NCBI GenBank assembly: GCA_028282805.1 | Contig: JANQHD010000010.1 | Location: 269,816-333,815 of the forward strand | From: Phycisphaeraceae bacterium | GTDB taxonomy: Bacteria > Planctomycetota > Phycisphaerae > Phycisphaerales > Zrk34 | Length of the DNA stretch: 64,000 nucleotides | Reading direction: 5' to 3' | Part shown: positions 51,733 to 60,961 of the stretch, piece after piece | Numbering within the stretch: position 1 is the stretch's first letter | Layout: each line of letters opens with the position of its first letter | The notes under the pieces: generated by a model | The model's database searches: none | Told to the model about the DNA's origin: nothing | What the model saw: the letters and a program-made list of their open reading frames with translations, nothing else | Translations under genes and position numbers: made by a program

Positions 51733-53100
51733 TCAATACGTGATTTCGACTTGGAACCAGAACTTGATCACGTCGCTGCCGAAGCCGCCGGCCCCCGCGT
51801 CGTCGTTGAAGTAATAGGCAAACTTGCTCAGCACCGACACGTGCTCGGTCAGCTTCTTCGACGCCACGAGGTCGAGCTCGCTGCCGATCTGGCTGCCGTG
51901 GGCGGCCCCGGCCTTGGCCGACTCTTCGCCGAAGAACAGGTGGTAGACCGCCTTGCCCTTGATGTCCCACGGCAAGGTCGTGCCCGCGTAGACGTACACG
52001 TCCTGCAACCCGCCGTTCGGCGTGGCGAGAAAGCGGTCCGCCCAGCCGTTGAACTTGTGGCCGGTCGCCAGCGGCGTGCGGAAGCCGTACATGCCGTTGT
52101 CCGTGCCCAGCACCTCGTAGCCGGCGCCGAACGTGGTGTGCCACGACTTCTTCTTCAGCGAAAGCTCGGCGAGGTAGTAGTCGGCGTCGAACGCCTCCAT
52201 CACCCCCGCCTCTTCCTGCCGGGCGTACGAGCCGATGTAACCGAGCGTGTATTCGCCCGCGTCGTCGAGCTGCGTGTTGCCCTGAAAACGCACGCCGTAG
52301 GTGTTGCCGTCGTTGACGTTCGAATCACCCTCAAAATCCAGCAGGTACACGAACGCGGTGACCTTGCCGAGTTCGAGCCCGTCGTACGACACGTTGACGA
52401 TGTGCGAGTCCGACTGGAAGTCGGCGGACTCCTCGAAGACGCGGTTGATGCGGTCGAGGTAGCCATAAAAGAACACGAAGTCATCGAGGCCCTCGTACTC
52501 GACGGTGCCCGCGTCGAAGGTCTGCTCGTCCTGCCGCCAGCCGACGTTGCCCACGAAGCGCGCGTCGTCGAGCACGATCCGCTGCCGCCCACCGATGAAG
52601 GTGAAGCCTTCCCACTTGAACTTGCCGTACAGCTGGTTGAGCTCGGTGCCCTCCGGGTCGGCGATGACGGGCCGCCACGCGCGCCCGTTGCGCAGGTCGT
52701 TGTACGTGTGGTCGTCCACCGCCACGATGGACTCCATGTCCGCGTGGAAGCTGAGCCCGTTCCACTCGGCGCTGGTGTAGCCGAGGCGCAGCCGGCCGGT
52801 CAGCGCGTGGCCCGCACCGAGCCGGCCCATGCCGCCGACGACCTCGTCGTGCACGTTCTCGAAGCGCAGGCGGAAGTTGAAATCGATCTTGCCGCCCAGC
52901 AGCGCATCACCCGTGTCGGCGAAGAACTGCTCGACCGGGTCAAGTTCGACCGACGCCGCGTCGTCGGCCAGCAGCGCGTACTCCGCGCCGGCCGGCGCCG
53001 CCAGCAAGGCCAGCAACAGCCCCGCCAACAAACCGCGTTTAATCCGGCTCCAGTTCGAGTCACAGCCCAAATCCACGGCCCAATGGTTAGCGATCATCAT
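51733..53100 (-). CDS. Outer-membrane porin (alginate-export-like barrel)
   Basis: A 455-aa beta-barrel with an N-terminal signal region (RGLLAGLLLALLAAPAGA). The first mature part has GKIDFNFRLRFENVHDEVVG, LTGRLRLGYTSAEWNGLSFH and a stretch common in alginate-export-family porins: ADPEGTELNQLYGKF, FIGGRQRIVLDDARFVGNVG, WRQDEQTFDAGTVEYEGLDD. The barrel strands continue to the C-terminal IKFWFQVEITY with a terminal aromatic. Exported substrate or ion preference is unknown. Two adjacent ATGs at 53100 and 53097 follow a weak GAAGA; the frame upstream of them lacks a ribosome-binding site. Confidence 0.8.
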   Translation of the reverse strand: MMIANHWAVDLGCDSNWSRIKRGLLAGLLLALLAAPAGAEYALLADDAASVELDPVEQFFADTGDALLGGKIDFNFRLRFENVHDEVVGGMGRLGAGHALTGRLRLGYTSAEWNGLSFHADMESIVAVDDHTYNDLRNGRAWRPVIADPEGTELNQLYGKFKWEGFTFIGGRQRIVLDDARFVGNVGWRQDEQTFDAGTVEYEGLDDFVFFYGYLDRINRVFEESADFQSDSHIVNVSYDGLELGKVTAFVYLLDFEGDSNVNDGNTYGVRFQGNTQLDDAGEYTLGYIGSYARQEEAGVMEAFDADYYLAELSLKKKSWHTTFGAGYEVLGTDNGMYGFRTPLATGHKFNGWADRFLATPNGGLQDVYVYAGTTLPWDIKGKAVYHLFFGEESAKAGAAHGSQIGSELDLVASKKLTEHVSVLSKFAYYFNDDAGAGGFGSDVIKFWFQVEITY

Positions 53101-53305
53101 GTCTTCGCACCTGATGAAAAAGTGAGTTTCAATACCACAACCGTGCTGCACGGCGCAGCCCATCCCGTTTTGAGCGTTGACAGAAACGGCACCACCGCTC
53201 GGCGAGCATCTTAATGGACATCATCGTCCACTTACAAGTTGGTCGGGTGAAAGGCCCGAAGTTTCACGGTTGGCGCACCGTGAAGGCGGTTCGCAAGCCC
53301 CCGCC

Positions 53306-53323
53306 AAAACCCGGCTCAGCCGG
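53306..53323 (-). terminator. Possible terminator after Agl23-like gene
   Basis: On the minus strand CCGGC-TGA-GCCGG forms a short hairpin followed by GTTTTGG, directly after the stop at 53327. The stem is only five pairs and the T run is short, so it is a weak candidate. Confidence 0.4.
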
Positions 53324-53326
53324 CGT

Positions 53327-54952
53327 TTACCGGCTGTCGTCGATCGGTTGGACGCTTCGGCGCTGGTCCATGAAGCGCTCCCACAGGTCTTTCTCGATGC
53401 ACAAGCAGATCAGCACCTGCGGGCGCACGCCGTACGCTTCGACGAGGTAGCGTTGGCGGAGCCACGACTGCTGTTGTTCGCTTTCGGCCTGTTCGAGTGT
53501 TTCGACGGCCTGCTCGTCGAGGATCAGCACGGGCGCGGTGATGGTGTCGAGCTTGTCAGGCACGGCGGTGTCGTACTTCTCGACGCGCAGGCCGCGCAGG
53601 TACCAGGGCATCGGCCATTGGTGCTGGGCGATGACGTGGATCGGCATGTCGTTTTTGTCGTCGAACAGCGCGGCCAGGTCGTCGATGCGCTTGAACATTT
53701 TCAGCACGTCTTTGTTCGTGTGCGCGTAGACCCAGGGGTTGTAGGGTTGGTGGGGGTAGACGTGGCTGGCGAGGTGGGCCTGGAAACCGAGGTGGCCGCA
53801 GAGCGCGAGCAGCACGAGGATCATCGCGTCTTTGTACCACACGCGCCGGCACGCCCGCACCAGCATTGCCGCGCCGTAGCCGGCCAGCAGGATCACGCCC
53901 TGCATCGGGCCGAGCACGAGCCAGGGGGTTTTGTAGGGCATGGCGGAGTAGATCACGAACAGCAGCAGCGTGTAGAAAACCAGGAAGCGCGGCAGGCGCG
54001 GGTCGACGTCAAAGCGCTGCTTACGCCGAAGCGCGAAGAACGTGCCGGCCAGGGCCAGCGCGACCAGCGACGCCTGCGACCAGGTCGGCCAGCGTGGTTC
54101 GAACTCCCACCACAGCACGCGGTGGAGGTGGAAGTGCCAGGGGTGGTGGTGCCACGCGGCGCTGCCGTCGCTGGCCGAGCCGCGCTTCAACGCGTGGGTG
54201 TAGGCGCCGAACGAGTCGGCCAGGCCCTGCCAGTTGGTGAACAGCGACGAGAAAAGCAACAGCCACACCGCCGCCAAACCGAGCAGCGCGAGCGCCGCGT
54301 GCGACAGGCGGATGGGCGGTCGTGCGTCGGTGTTGGTTTGACGACGCCCCCAACACAACCCGCAGATGGCCAGCGCCCCGACCGCCGCGGCGCCCATGAG
54401 CACGAACGTGGCCTTGGTGGCGAACATCAGCCCCACTGACAAACCGAAGCCCAGCGCCCAACCGGCGCGGCGTGAATCGAAGTAGCGCCAGCCGCAGGCC
54501 AGCGCCGCCATGGCCGCGCCCATCAACAGCATTTCGTGAATGAAGTACCGGCTGTAAAAACCGAACGCCGGGTCGACGAGAAAGAACAAGACCGCCCAGA
54601 TGACCGCGACCCCGCCAAGGCCCTTGCCCAACAGCGGCGCCGCCAACACCATCGCCAAGCCCGCCAGCACGGCGACGAGGCGCAGGTCGGTTTCGGTCAC
54701 GTTTGGGTAGGTGGCCTTGCCGCGCACGGCGGCGACGGCGCGGGCGGCGTAGACGAGCGTCGGGCCGTGGTGTTCGGTGGGGTTGTAGCGGTAGCCCCGG
54801 CCGGCCATCAGCTCGCCGAGCATATACGCCTTGGTCGCCTCGTCGGTGTGCATCGGGCGTTCGTCGAGGCCGGGCAGGCGTGTGCCGAGCCACGCGGCCG
54901 TGACCGCGATGAGGCCGACGACGACCCAGAAGCGTTGGCGATGTTTCTGCAT
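53327..54952 (-). CDS. Agl23-type (TIGR03663) membrane glycosyltransferase/flippase-associated protein
   Basis: A 541-aa multi-pass protein with about 10 transmembrane helices. The N-terminal loop after the first helix, RPMHTDEATKAYMLGELMAG then RYNPTEHHGPTLVYAARAV, closely fits the TIGR03663 family (Agl23, flippase activity-associated), related to PMT-type transferases that use a lipid-linked sugar. DEA near residue 37 is the likely catalytic acidic pair. LVDPAFGFYSRYFIHEMLLM and SAMPYKTPWLVLGP are further family blocks. The last 110 residues are soluble. It probably works in glycosylation at the cell envelope. It lies 39 bases after the cytochrome b-like gene and may be cotranscribed with that operon. 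Confidence 0.82.
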   Translation of the reverse strand: MQKHRQRFWVVVGLIAVTAAWLGTRLPGLDERPMHTDEATKAYMLGELMAGRGYRYNPTEHHGPTLVYAARAVAAVRGKATYPNVTETDLRLVAVLAGLAMVLAAPLLGKGLGGVAVIWAVLFFLVDPAFGFYSRYFIHEMLLMGAAMAALACGWRYFDSRRAGWALGFGLSVGLMFATKATFVLMGAAAVGALAICGLCWGRRQTNTDARPPIRLSHAALALLGLAAVWLLLFSSLFTNWQGLADSFGAYTHALKRGSASDGSAAWHHHPWHFHLHRVLWWEFEPRWPTWSQASLVALALAGTFFALRRKQRFDVDPRLPRFLVFYTLLLFVIYSAMPYKTPWLVLGPMQGVILLAGYGAAMLVRACRRVWYKDAMILVLLALCGHLGFQAHLASHVYPHQPYNPWVYAHTNKDVLKMFKRIDDLAALFDDKNDMPIHVIAQHQWPMPWYLRGLRVEKYDTAVPDKLDTITAPVLILDEQAVETLEQAESEQQQSWLRQRYLVEAYGVRPQVLICLCIEKDLWERFMDQRRSVQPIDDSR

Positions 54953-54991
54953 GACGATCCACCTGCCGCACGAACGGCGTGCCCGATTGTA

Positions 54992-55438
54992 TCATCGGCG
55001 ACAGGCGACGCGCAAGAATAGCTGCAAGATCGACAGCGCCACCAACGCCAAGCCCGCCCAGCGATGCAGGGTCAGCAGGTCGTGCAGGCCGGCGGTGTCG
55101 AACAGCTTTGTCATCGAAAGCGTGATCGTGCCGAGCGCGACCAACGCGGCGAGCACCGTCAGCCAGTACACCAGCGTGCGCAGCGCGCCGTTCGGCCGGG
55201 TCAGCGCCGACGAACTCGCGGTGAGCACGACCACCGGCAGGCACACGGTAAACACGCCCCCGGCCGCCATGTGCACGAGCAGGCCGTAGCCGTCGACCGC
55301 GCCCAGCGCGTAGTAGCCGCCGATGCCGGTGACCGCGAGCGCGACGAAGCTGACGACGAGCAACACGCGGCAGAGCGCATCGAGCTTGGCGATGCGCGCG
55401 AGGGGCGCGCGCGTGGTGTTTGCGGTGGCGGTGGTCAT
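54992..55438 (-). CDS. Four-helix membrane protein, cytochrome b-like
   Basis: 148 aa from the ATG at 55438, which overlaps the cytochrome c stop by 4 bases (ATGA). Four hydrophobic helices: VLLVVSFVALAVTGIGGYYA, LVHMAAGGVFTVCLPVVVL, YWLTVLAALVALGTITLSM and WAGLALVALSILQLFLRVAC. His residues in VHMAAGG and TLHRWAGLAL could bind heme, as in small di-heme cytochrome b subunits (cytochrome b561/formate dehydrogenase gamma type). The location next to a seven-heme cytochrome c suggests it is the membrane electron-transfer subunit of that complex. Heme binding is inferred from His positions only. Confidence 0.72.
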   Translation of the reverse strand: MTTATANTTRAPLARIAKLDALCRVLLVVSFVALAVTGIGGYYALGAVDGYGLLVHMAAGGVFTVCLPVVVLTASSSALTRPNGALRTLVYWLTVLAALVALGTITLSMTKLFDTAGLHDLLTLHRWAGLALVALSILQLFLRVACRR

Positions 55439-57315
55439 GATTCGCGCCCTTCCGGCTTGCCGAGCAGCAAACGCCTTGTGCCGATCATCAGCGCCGTGGC
55501 GACGATCAACACCACGACCCCCACCGACGCCCACGCGATCACCTTGAACAGCGGGCGCCCGCGGAACGCCTCGTTCCATAGCGACGTGCGCAGCGCGTCG
55601 TCGCCACGCAGCTCGTGCATGGGGGTCGTCGACACGGTGACGCCGGCCTGCGGTTGGCCGGCGGCGTAGGCGGTCATGGCGTCGATCGGCGCGCCGGCGG
55701 CGTGGCAGTCGGCGCAACCCTTGACGCCGAGCGACTGCGCCGCGGGCCGCACGTCGTGGGCCATGGGCCAGGTGATCGGCGACACGCCCGCATCGCCTTC
55801 AACCACGACCAGTTCGCCGTTATCAAGTCGACGCGCTTCGCCGGCCGACACGTACACCGCGCCGTCGCCGAGCGCCTCGAGCACCGTGGCGATTTGATCG
55901 TCGGCCAGCGGCTGCCACTCGTCTTCGTGCTTCGGTTTCGGCAGCAGCGGCGCGACCCTGGCTTCGACTTCGGTCACGGCCAGCGGCGTGATCGCGCCTT
56001 GGTCGTCGGCGCGCCCCCAGTAAGCCGGCCACGCGCCGCGGTGCGCCGCGATTTTGCCGAACTGGTCGCGCACGAACAGCGGCGAAACGATGTGCGGCAT
56101 GGTGGCGCTGGTGCGGTGTTCGCTCGAAAGCCCCAACCCGTGCGCCATCGACGTCTGCGTCAGCACCGCCGCGTCGCCCGGCATCGGCCCGCTGTGGCAG
56201 GCGGTGCAAGCCATTTTTTCGAAGTGCAACGGCGGGATGCCCGCGTGTTTCGGCTTGGGTGAGGCGAACCGCCCGCCGCCACCGCCGCCGTGGCAGCCGT
56301 CGCAGGTCAGCGTTTGCAAGCCCGGCTCGGTTTTCAAAAGCGGGTCGTGTTCGCCGCCGCGGCTGACCATGTGGTTGAGGCCGTGGCGGTGGCAGTCGAC
56401 GCAGTTCATGCCGCGCGCGATGTGCACGTCGCGGTCGGTCAGCCAGTGCGCCGTGGCGCCGACGCCCACGTGCTGCTGCGAGTGGCATCGGTAACAGCTT
56501 TCGTTGGGCGTTCGGGCGACGATGTCGAGGTGGATGCGCTTGGCCGGGTCAAACAGGTGCTCGACGTACTCGACGACGGGCAGGTCTTGGTTCTCGCCGA
56601 ACAGGTCGAACTCGGGGTCGTAATCGTCGGGCAGGTTTTTCGCTTCGCCCTTGACGCGCGCAAACGGCGCGGCCGCGGTCGCCGCCCACTTGAAGTTCTG
56701 TGCTTTGATCGCCTTCGCCCACGCTTCGGGGTCGTAGTCGCGGTTGCCCAGGTGACAGGCCAAACAGTCAACGGTCAGCTTGCCCGAAACCCGCCAGCGC
56801 GCTTCGGGGTCATCGACCGACTCGGCCAGCGCGTCGCCCATGCCCCCGCCGGGCGTGAACGCGCCGAAGCGCAGCGCGTATTGCCACGGCGTCAAACCCA
56901 CGTCCGCCGGCTTGTAAGGCCCCGCCCAGTCGCGGGCGCTGATCGGCAGCTGCGTCTGCGTGCGGCTGTCGGTCCACCACCACGGCTCGCCGACGCGCCC
57001 GTCGCCGTCGAAGCCCGGCGCGCCGGCGTTGAAGTGCCAGCCGTGGCTGATCGCGTCGACGTCGTGGCACTTGCCGCACGTTTCGCGCGGCGAGTACAGG
57101 TCGGTCGACGTCTTCGGGTCGATCACCACGCCCTCGGCGTCGTACAGGTTGATCTTGTGAACGTAAGGCGCCTCGCCCCCGGCGTTCAGCGCGGGCGGCT
57201 GCCAGCCCCCGGCGGGCTCAGCCTTGTCCGACGAGGCCAACACCACCCACCCCAGCGCCCCCACCGCCACCGGCATCAACAAACGCATCCACATGTGCGC
57301 CGTGTTCTTCTTCAT
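55435..57315 (-). CDS. Seven-heme c-type cytochrome
   Basis: A 626-aa exported multiheme cytochrome. An N-terminal membrane/signal helix (RLLMPVAVGALGWVVLASS) is followed by seven CxxCH heme sites: CGKCH, CLACH, CYRCH, CVDCH, CDGCH, CTACH and CADCH. The first is near residue 80, the second at about 180, a cluster of four lies between 270 and 375, and the last is near 525. A C-terminal helix (IAWASVGVVVLIVATALMI) anchors it in the inner membrane with the bulk in the periplasm. The reaction is unknown; it may be a quinol-linked oxidoreductase or electron conduit. It is translationally coupled to apbE (ATGA) and to the cytochrome b-like gene. Confidence 0.9.
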   Translation of the reverse strand: MKKNTAHMWMRLLMPVAVGALGWVVLASSDKAEPAGGWQPPALNAGGEAPYVHKINLYDAEGVVIDPKTSTDLYSPRETCGKCHDVDAISHGWHFNAGAPGFDGDGRVGEPWWWTDSRTQTQLPISARDWAGPYKPADVGLTPWQYALRFGAFTPGGGMGDALAESVDDPEARWRVSGKLTVDCLACHLGNRDYDPEAWAKAIKAQNFKWAATAAAPFARVKGEAKNLPDDYDPEFDLFGENQDLPVVEYVEHLFDPAKRIHLDIVARTPNESCYRCHSQQHVGVGATAHWLTDRDVHIARGMNCVDCHRHGLNHMVSRGGEHDPLLKTEPGLQTLTCDGCHGGGGGGRFASPKPKHAGIPPLHFEKMACTACHSGPMPGDAAVLTQTSMAHGLGLSSEHRTSATMPHIVSPLFVRDQFGKIAAHRGAWPAYWGRADDQGAITPLAVTEVEARVAPLLPKPKHEDEWQPLADDQIATVLEALGDGAVYVSAGEARRLDNGELVVVEGDAGVSPITWPMAHDVRPAAQSLGVKGCADCHAAGAPIDAMTAYAAGQPQAGVTVSTTPMHELRGDDALRTSLWNEAFRGRPLFKVIAWASVGVVVLIVATALMIGTRRLLLGKPEGRES

Positions 57316-58313
57316 GGTCCTTCAACATCATCCCGCAACGACGCCCACGCGCCAAACGCGCGCCCCTCGCCGGTGCGATCCACACGGAACGCGCCGGCGT
57401 GCTCACGAAGCTCAACCAACCGCTCGGCCGCTTCGTCGTCGAGCACCATGAACGCCGTGGCCAGCGCGTCCGATTCGGCGGCGCCGGGCGCGACGGCCCA
57501 CGCACCGCGCACCTCGCCCACCGCCTCGCCCGTACGCGGGTCGAGCACGTGCCCGTCGCCCACGACCGACGAAGCGCTGATCGCACCGGCTTCCAACGCC
57601 ACCGTGTCGATGAGCGTGGCCTCGTCTTGCGGGTCGCGCAACCGCATCCGCCAGGCGTCGCGGCTAGGCGGCAGACCGATCGGCATCATGGTGCTCCGAC
57701 CCGCCACGAGCATAGCGCTGCCCACGCCCCAATCACGAAGCACCGCGGCCGCCGCGTCGATCGCCGCGCCCTTGCCGATCGAGCCGAGGTCGACCCGCAC
57801 GCCGTCGGTCATCCGCGCCGCGGCGCACAACTCGGCGTTGAGCGCGAGCAGCGCCACGCCCACGTGCGGCACGCCCCCCACCCCCGGCGGCGCCCAACGC
57901 TCGCCGGTTTCCTTCTCGTCGAAGTCCCACGGCTCGCGATCGCCGAGCAGCGGGCCCACCGTCGGGTCGTACGCGCCACCGGTCAGTTCGCTGATCTCTT
58001 TCGCCAACACCAAACAGTCGAACGCGTCGGGGTGAAACACCACCGGCTCGCCCGCCGGCGACACGTTCAGGCGTGACACGTTGCTCGTGGGCTTGAAATA
58101 ACTGAGCAGCGCTTCGAGGCGGTCGATCTCTTCGAACGCGGCCTCCGCGGCCTGCTGCGCGTCGTTCATCTGCTCGTCGTAAAAGTAAAACTCGAAGTCG
58201 CACGCCATCGCGCGGTGCTTGAAACGCAACGCGTTCGCACCGGGCCCGGCCCAGTCCGGGGGCTCTGCGCCGACGCTGTGCGGGTCGCGCCCTTCGATCG
58301 CCATGGCCGCCAT
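57312..58313 (-). CDS. apbE: FAD:protein FMN transferase (ApbE-like), variant
   Basis: A 333-aa ApbE-fold protein. Family blocks: FKHRAMACDFEFYFYDEQM, EEIDRLEALLSYFKPTSNVS, LTGGAYDPTVGPLLGDREPW, GVRVDLGSIGKGAAIDAAAA, GDGHVLDPRTGEAVGEVRGA and AAESDALATAFMVLDDEAAE. ApbE attaches FMN to Thr of flavoproteins or degrades FAD. The usual LVNxGGDI-type glycine pair is replaced by MLVAGRSTMMPIG, so FAD handling may differ. There is no lipobox, unusual because many are periplasmic lipoproteins. The stop overlaps the cytochrome gene start (ATGA). A substrate flavoprotein with the DGAT-type site is not obvious in the window. An internal ATG (58304) is an alternative start. Confidence 0.87.
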   Translation of the reverse strand: MAAMAIEGRDPHSVGAEPPDWAGPGANALRFKHRAMACDFEFYFYDEQMNDAQQAAEAAFEEIDRLEALLSYFKPTSNVSRLNVSPAGEPVVFHPDAFDCLVLAKEISELTGGAYDPTVGPLLGDREPWDFDEKETGERWAPPGVGGVPHVGVALLALNAELCAAARMTDGVRVDLGSIGKGAAIDAAAAVLRDWGVGSAMLVAGRSTMMPIGLPPSRDAWRMRLRDPQDEATLIDTVALEAGAISASSVVGDGHVLDPRTGEAVGEVRGAWAVAPGAAESDALATAFMVLDDEAAERLVELREHAGAFRVDRTGEGRAFGAWASLRDDVEGP

Positions 58314-58319
58314 CTCGCT

Positions 58320-59729
58320 TTACGCGACCTTGAAGTCGTCGTGGGTCAGTTCGATCTTCTTACCGGTGAGCGCCGACTCGTTGGCCTTGAGCACGCAGAC
58401 CGCCGTCTCGTAACCGACGTCCGCCGGGCAGGTGAGCTTCTCGTCGCCGCGTATCGCCGCGAAGAAGTTCTCCAGGTGCAGCAGGTGCACCTTGCTCTTG
58501 GCCTTCTCGAGCTTCTCTTCCATCTCGGCGAGTTCGGGGTTGGCCTCGGCGGTCTGGCCCTTCTGCTTGCGCGACTTGAGCGGGTCGAACTGGTAGCCGG
58601 TGTCGCCGCCCTGGGTGACCTGCTCGGCCTGGTCTTCCCACGCCAGCGCATCGGCGACCTTCTCCTTGAGCATCATGCTCTTCTCGCGGATCTCGCTGAT
58701 GCGGACCGAGCCGCTGTCGCCCATGAACACCTCGTAGAACCCGCCGTGGCTCGAGGTGAGCACGACCTGGTAGAACGCGCTGACCGGGCCGAACGCCGGC
58801 GAGTCGAACTCGTAGTACGCCAGCGTGTGGTCGAAGCACTCGGGCACGAAGCCGACGTTGTTGGCCTTCGCCTCGGCGATCGCGTGGTGGGCGTTGCCGA
58901 ACGCCATGACCGACTTCGGCGGCGTGTCGAGCAGCCACGCGAAGATGTCGACCTGGTGCGAGCCGAGGTCGGTCATCGGCCCGCCGGCGAACTTGTTGAA
59001 CCAGCGCCAGTCGTAGAACTCGGCCATCGACCCGTACCCGTGCTTCTCCAGCACGTCCTGCGGGATCGAGTAGCGTTGGATCATCTTTGCCGGCAGCGGG
59101 CGGAGCGGCTTGAGCTGGTTCCACTGGCCGTTGACCACGGTGACGTCGCCGCAGAACTTGTCGTTGTGCATCAGGCGGTAGGCGTGCTGGTAGTACGGGT
59201 TGCTGCGGCGCTGGTGGCCGATCTGAAGCAGCTTGCCGCTGGCGCGTTGGGCGGTGACCATGCTCGCCGCGGCGGCGAGCGTGTTGGACATCTCTTTTTC
59301 ACAGTACACGTGCAACCCCGCGGCCAGCGCCTTGTTGGTCATCGGCTCGTGCAGGAAGTCGGGCGTGGCGATGATGACCGCGTCGAGGTCCTTCTCCGCC
59401 GCGAGCATCTCGTCGTACTCGCCGTAGACGCGCACGTCGGGGTTGTTCGAGCGCTTGACCAGCCCGCCGCCGAGCCGTTGGCTGTACGACCAGATGTCGC
59501 ACACCGCTTCGACGCGGACGTTGGGGATCTGAAGGATGTAGTTGAGCAGGATCTTGCCCTGCCGGCCGACGCCGACCATGCCGATCTTGATCGTGTCCTT
59601 GCCCGCGGCGACCTGCGACCACAGCGGCTGGGTCATCGCCATCGCCCCGGTCGTGAAGGCCGCGGCCTTGATGAAGGTCCGGCGGGTCATGTCCGTCGTC
59701 GCCTGTTCGTGGTTCGTGTCTTCCGACAT
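58320..59729 (-). CDS. Gfo/Idh/MocA family oxidoreductase with Tat signal
   Basis: 469 aa. The N-terminal DMTRRTFIKAAAFTTGAMAM is a twin-arginine signal, so the folded enzyme is sent to the periplasm. The Rossmann NAD(P)-binding motif is IGMVGVGRQGKILLNYIL (residues 48-65), and the catalytic Lys is in LHVYCEKEMSN. Substrate-domain blocks are GGPMTDLGSHQVDIFAWLL and GHQRRSNPYYQHAYRLM. Planctomycetes carry many such Tat-exported sugar oxidoreductases. It begins the operon that continues into apbE, the seven-heme cytochrome and the cytochrome b-like gene, so electrons from a sugar may flow to the cytochromes; this is inference. ATG 59729 is preferred to 59738. Confidence 0.9.
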   Translation of the reverse strand: MSEDTNHEQATTDMTRRTFIKAAAFTTGAMAMTQPLWSQVAAGKDTIKIGMVGVGRQGKILLNYILQIPNVRVEAVCDIWSYSQRLGGGLVKRSNNPDVRVYGEYDEMLAAEKDLDAVIIATPDFLHEPMTNKALAAGLHVYCEKEMSNTLAAAASMVTAQRASGKLLQIGHQRRSNPYYQHAYRLMHNDKFCGDVTVVNGQWNQLKPLRPLPAKMIQRYSIPQDVLEKHGYGSMAEFYDWRWFNKFAGGPMTDLGSHQVDIFAWLLDTPPKSVMAFGNAHHAIAEAKANNVGFVPECFDHTLAYYEFDSPAFGPVSAFYQVVLTSSHGGFYEVFMGDSGSVRISEIREKSMMLKEKVADALAWEDQAEQVTQGGDTGYQFDPLKSRKQKGQTAEANPELAEMEEKLEKAKSKVHLLHLENFFAAIRGDEKLTCPADVGYETAVCVLKANESALTGKKIELTHDDFKVA

Positions 59730-59995
59730 CGCTCGCACCTCGTGGGTTTGCGTGATCCTTTTATGAAGGATAGCCCCAAAGGCGGTTTTTCACCGCTGGA
59801 TGGGGCTTCCGGGCCCAATATTTTTCTCTAGACGCCGCCTAGAGCGTCCAAGGCTCACGCATCGGGCGATCGCGCGTATTTGTCGCGCCCTTGGCGTACT
59901 TGGCGCGGCGCCGTGTGACACCAACCTCCCCACCCGCACGTCATAAACAGACTATGATGAAAAGCTCAGCCCAGCCGCCCCAAGGAGCACCGCAA

Positions 59996-60718
59996 ATGAC
60001 CCGCACGATCACACCGTTCGCCGCCGCCCTGGCCTTCGCCGTCGCGCTCGGCTTCGGCGTCGCGCAGGCGGAAGACACCGAAAAACCCGCCGAGGAAGAA
60101 ACCAAGATGGTCGAGCTCAAGCTCGAGCTGCCCAAGCCCATGATCGAGGGCACGCCGAAGAACATGCCCGGCGTCCGCCTCGACCCCGACCGGCCCAAGC
60201 TCGGCAAACGCCCCCCCTTCAAGGTCCCCGAGGGCACCGTCCTGCTCAGCAAAGAGAAACCCGTCACCGGCGACGAGGACGCGATCATCATCGGCGAGTT
60301 CGAGATGGTCACCGACGGCGACAAGGACGCCGGCCTTTCCTTCATCGAGTTCTTCCCCGGCATCACCTGGGTGCAGGTCGACCTCGAAAAAGCCGCCGAC
60401 CTGCACGCGATCGTCGTCTGGCACTACCACAAAGACGTGCGCGTCTACCGCGACGTGGTGGTGCAGGTGTCCAACGACCCGAAGTTCAAGGACGGCGTGA
60501 CCACCGTCTACAACAACGACCACGACAACTCCTCCGAGCTCGGCGAGGGCAAGGACTTCGAGTACATCGAAACCTTCGAGGGCCAGATCATGCCCGTCAA
60601 AGCGGTCAACGCCCGCTACGTCCGCCTGTACACCAACGGCAACACCGCCGACGAATCCAACCACATGATCGAAGTCGAGGTCTACGGCACGCCGGCGAAG
60701 GACGAGGACGCCGAGTAA
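59996..60718 (+). CDS. Secreted discoidin/F5-8C-like domain protein
   Basis: A 240-aa exported protein from the ATG at 59996, with AAGGAG 8-9 bases upstream; the open frame reaches 59891. Signal peptide: FAAALAFAVALGFGVAQA. A charged Glu-rich linker follows, then a domain with SFIEFFPGITWVQVDLEKAA, LHAIVVWHYHKDVRVYRDVV, VQVSNDPKFKDG and KAVNARYVRLYTNGNTADES, which is the jelly-roll pattern of F5/8 type C (discoidin) carbohydrate-binding domains. No catalytic motif is seen. It probably binds a glycan outside the cytoplasm. A strong terminator follows directly, so it seems to be a single-gene transcript. Confidence 0.78.
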   Translation: MTRTITPFAAALAFAVALGFGVAQAEDTEKPAEEETKMVELKLELPKPMIEGTPKNMPGVRLDPDRPKLGKRPPFKVPEGTVLLSKEKPVTGDEDAIIIGEFEMVTDGDKDAGLSFIEFFPGITWVQVDLEKAADLHAIVVWHYHKDVRVYRDVVVQVSNDPKFKDGVTTVYNNDHDNSSELGEGKDFEYIETFEGQIMPVKAVNARYVRLYTNGNTADESNHMIEVEVYGTPAKDEDAE

Positions 60719-60741
60719 GTTAACCACACACCGAAGTCATA

Positions 60742-60773
60742 AAACGCACCGCGTAACATCGGTGCGTTTTTTC
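60742..60773 (+). terminator. Intrinsic terminator after discoidin-like gene
   Basis: AAAACGCACCG and CGGTGCGTTTT form a perfect 11-bp stem around an 8-base loop, followed by more T residues. Confidence 0.92.
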
Positions 60774-60961
60774 ATCCCCGTTTAGCGACCGCCCGCAGGG
60801 CGGTGCGTCAACAACTTAAATGGTCGAGTATTGCCACAGCCGGTCTGCCGCGTGGCGATGCAGGTTAAATTGTTTAACTGGCAATTTGTCGTCACCGACA
60901 ACAAATCCGCGTGATAGCATTTTGGGGTTCAGTTAAACGATTAATCGATCGAGGCGATTTC

